Positions 62,239 to 64,000 of a DNA stretch of 64,000 nt are shown here, in pieces. Position numbers and translations under genes: made by a program. Source of the DNA: Bradyrhizobium sp. JYMT SZCCT0428 (GTDB lineage: Bacteria > Pseudomonadota > Alphaproteobacteria > Rhizobiales > Xanthobacteraceae); NCBI RefSeq assembly GCF_018131075.1, contig NZ_JAFCLS010000016.1, positions 1 to 64,000 of the forward strand, given 5' to 3'. The notes beneath the pieces are model-generated. The model was not told the DNA's origin and did not search any database. It worked only from the letters and a program-made list of their open reading frames with translations. Numbering within the stretch: position 1 is the first letter of the stretch; each line of letters starts with the position of its first letter.

Positions 62239-63666
62239 TTGAAGGTCTTATTCGTAACCACGGAAATGGATGACTTCGTCCGGGTGGGCGGTCTTGCCGC
62301 CGTTTCCGCCGCCCTGCCCCGGGCGCTGCGCCCGTGGAGCGACGTCCGGATCATGTTGCCCGGCTATCGGGACATCCTCGAACAGTTCACCCACATTGAA
62401 ATCGTTGGGCAATGCGCGCCTTTGGCCGAGATGCCGGCCTGCTCGCTCGGCCGGGCGTCGACGCGGGACGGGCTGCCAGTTTATGTATTGTTGTGCCCAC
62501 AACTTTACGACCGGCCGGGTAACCCCTACGGCGACGAATCCGGGCGCGACTGGCCGGATAACGACATCCGTTTCGCGCGATTTGCATCTGCGGCGGCCGA
62601 ACTCGCCGCAGGCACTCTGGACAAGAATTGGGCAGCGGATCTGGTCCACGCCAATGATTGGCAGGCCGCTCTCACACCGGCTTACCTCGCCTGGAAAGGC
62701 GTCAAGGTCCCCTCGATCCTGACCATTCACAACCTGGCCTATCAGGGGCTGTTCCCGCGGGAGTCGCTGCGGCGGATCGGCGCGCCCGAAGCCTCCTTCC
62801 ACATCGACGGTCTCGAGTTCTACGACCAGATGTCGTTCTTGAAGGGCGGCATCGTTTACGCCTCGCATCTGACCACGGTCAGCGCGACCTACGCAAAAGA
62901 GATCACGACGCGCGAGCTTGGCTGCGGGCTCGAGGGCCTGCTGCGGCAACGCTCGGACGCTTCGGAATTGACCGGCATCCTGAACGGCATCGACGAAAGC
63001 TGGGATCCGCGCGCCTGCGCGCAACTGGCGCAGCAGTTCGGCGCCGGCGATTGGCAAGGCAAGCAAGCCAACGCCGACTACGTCCGCAAGCAGTTTGGTC
63101 TTGCGGTATCGCGCGGACCGATCTTCGGTCTGGTCGCCCGTCTCGTGCATCAGAAGGGCATCGACCTCGTTCTGTCCGCCGCCGACGCGATCGTCGAGGC
63201 CGGCGGACAAATCGTCGTTACCGGCAGCGGTGAGCCGCATATCGAACAGGCGCTGGTCGATGCGCATCGCCGCAGGCCGGACGCGATCGGCGTCGTCATC
63301 GGGTTCAACGATGGACAGGCGCGACGAATTTTCGCCGGCAGCGATTTCACGCTGATGCCTTCGCGGTTCGAACCGTGCGGACTGAGCCAGATGTATGCGC
63401 AGCGGTTCGGATCGCTGCCGATCGGTCACCAGACCGGCGGGCTGGCGGAGACCATCAAGGACGGCGAGACCGGCTTCCTGTTCTCGCAGCCGTCGGCGGA
63501 GTCCTTCCTCGGCGGCGTGCGCCGCGCATTCGATGCCTTCATGGTGAAGGACCGCCTCGACCTGATGCGTCGCAGCGCCATGGCGCGGTCCTTTAGCTGG
63601 GATCTTTCGGCCTCGCTCTATAACGCGCTGTACCGCAACACGGTGGGCTCGCACGCTGGCGCCTGA
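62239..63666 (+). CDS. glgA: Glycogen synthase (ADP-glucose type)
   Basis: A 475-residue GT5 enzyme that extends alpha-1,4-glucan from ADP-glucose. It has VTTEMDDFVRVGGLAAVSAAL near the N-terminus shown here as VGGLAAVSA, HANDWQAALTPAY, TIHNLAYQG, the GT-B C-terminal domain GLVARLVHQKGIDL, and the EPCGL active-site motif (SRFEPCGLSQMYA) followed by HQTGGLAETI. The usual Lys of KTGGL is Arg15. The start is TTG at 62239 with GAGGG six bases upstream, or TTG at 62221. Other glycogen genes are not in the window. It is divergent from the CoA-transferase gene. Confidence 0.9.
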   Translation: MKVLFVTTEMDDFVRVGGLAAVSAALPRALRPWSDVRIMLPGYRDILEQFTHIEIVGQCAPLAEMPACSLGRASTRDGLPVYVLLCPQLYDRPGNPYGDESGRDWPDNDIRFARFASAAAELAAGTLDKNWAADLVHANDWQAALTPAYLAWKGVKVPSILTIHNLAYQGLFPRESLRRIGAPEASFHIDGLEFYDQMSFLKGGIVYASHLTTVSATYAKEITTRELGCGLEGLLRQRSDASELTGILNGIDESWDPRACAQLAQQFGAGDWQGKQANADYVRKQFGLAVSRGPIFGLVARLVHQKGIDLVLSAADAIVEAGGQIVVTGSGEPHIEQALVDAHRRRPDAIGVVIGFNDGQARRIFAGSDFTLMPSRFEPCGLSQMYAQRFGSLPIGHQTGGLAETIKDGETGFLFSQPSAESFLGGVRRAFDAFMVKDRLDLMRRSAMARSFSWDLSASLYNALYRNTVGSHAGA

Positions 63667-63931
63667 GGGCGACTGCCGGCGGCGCTGTTGACCATACGGC
63701 GCGTGATCAGCCCCGACGCCCGATAGTCGGCCCCCGGAAGCACCTTCCCGCCGCATACCCTGCACGGGGCCGCGCCGCTTGCCGGAGGGGCCGGCGACAG
63801 CGTCGCAGCAGGTGCTCACCTGGTTCAAACCACTTTTTTGGGTGGCGCGCTCGAACCGCCTTCCATCTGGCATCGTCGAACTCATGTGCGAACCATTCCG
63901 GTTTCGCCGAACCGAGAAATGGAGAGTTTAG

Positions 63932-64000
63932 ATGTCGATGAAGTCGAAATTGTCTTTGGCCGCTCTCGCCGGCCTCGTTGCGATCAGCGCCCTGGCAACC
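63932..64000 (+). CDS. Start of an exported protein, cut by the window end
   Basis: The ATG at 63932 follows GGAGAGTTTAG. The 23 visible codons encode MSMKSKLSLAALAGLVAISA and continue LAT, a typical Sec signal peptide (Lys-rich start, hydrophobic core). The mature protein lies outside the window. The 265 bases upstream to glgA contain no other gene. Confidence 0.6.
   Translation, partial: MSMKSKLSLAALAGLVAISALAT

Noticed and set aside
62248..63885. A 545-codon open frame antisense to glgA
   Set aside because: It mirrors codon structure of the GC-rich glgA gene, has Arg/Gln/His-rich composition without domains, and glgA is certain.

Overview
The window looks like chromosomal DNA of a Bradyrhizobium or a close Bradyrhizobiaceae relative. 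It is GC-rich alphaproteobacterial sequence. It carries assimilatory nitrate genes in the globin / FAD-oxidoreductase / nitrate-reductase order known from Bradyrhizobium, many solute-binding-protein transporters (ABC, TRAP, TctC/Bug), HWE-type signalling, and several palindromic intergenic repeats that I recall as typical of that genus. The genus call rests on recognition, not on a database search.

Layout. 1-565: part of a dispersed intergenic repeat. 565-3849: an orphan ABC substrate-binding protein, a ThDP enzyme and msrA (the last two translationally coupled). 4126-7388: a secreted protein with about 20 TPRs and two small unknown genes. 7616-11215: a frameshifted cyclase-family gene, the remains of a TonB-dependent receptor, a PepSY membrane protein and a GNAT protein. 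11251-16652: an endonuclease/phosphatase-fold gene coupled to a phospholipase D-VTT fusion, facing a UvrD-type helicase. 16792-26011: a FAH-family enzyme, a membrane protein, an alcohol dehydrogenase, a frameshifted autotransporter and a DMT exporter. 26267-30342: aldo-keto reductase, shortened LysR regulator, a VOC / ATC-hydrolase-like gene pair and a lipoprotein.

30518-38300 is the best-defined functional unit: nrtA-nrtB-nrtC (nitrate ABC uptake), a single-domain haemoglobin, a nitrite-reductase-like FAD oxidoreductase and the Mo/Fe-S nitrate reductase, all on the minus strand. The 5' leader of nrtA has a sigma-54-like promoter, two short stem-loops with hexanucleotide loops that both begin with A and have G in fourth place, and then a strong hairpin followed by T5. 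This is the layout expected for antitermination by the ANTAR protein NasT. No nasS, nasT or nitrite reductase gene lies in the window.

38417-63666 is a catabolic stretch: an intradiol dioxygenase, a serine hydrolase, a TRAP uptake operon, a broken HWE sensor kinase, a FAD monooxygenase with a TctC receptor, a GST / crotonase / CoA-transferase operon, and a long minus-strand run (CoA-transferase, five-gene oligopeptide-type ABC transporter, zinc alcohol dehydrogenase, isopropylmalate-dehydrogenase-like enzyme). A lone glycogen synthase and the start of another exported protein close the window.

Four coding regions are damaged: the cyclase near 7798, the receptor at 8858-9055, the autotransporter near 22046 and the HWE kinase at 44932. 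The receptor looks like genuine gene loss. The other three are indels of one or two bases that could be real decay or consensus errors. No tRNA, rRNA, CRISPR array, integrase or insertion sequence was recognised.
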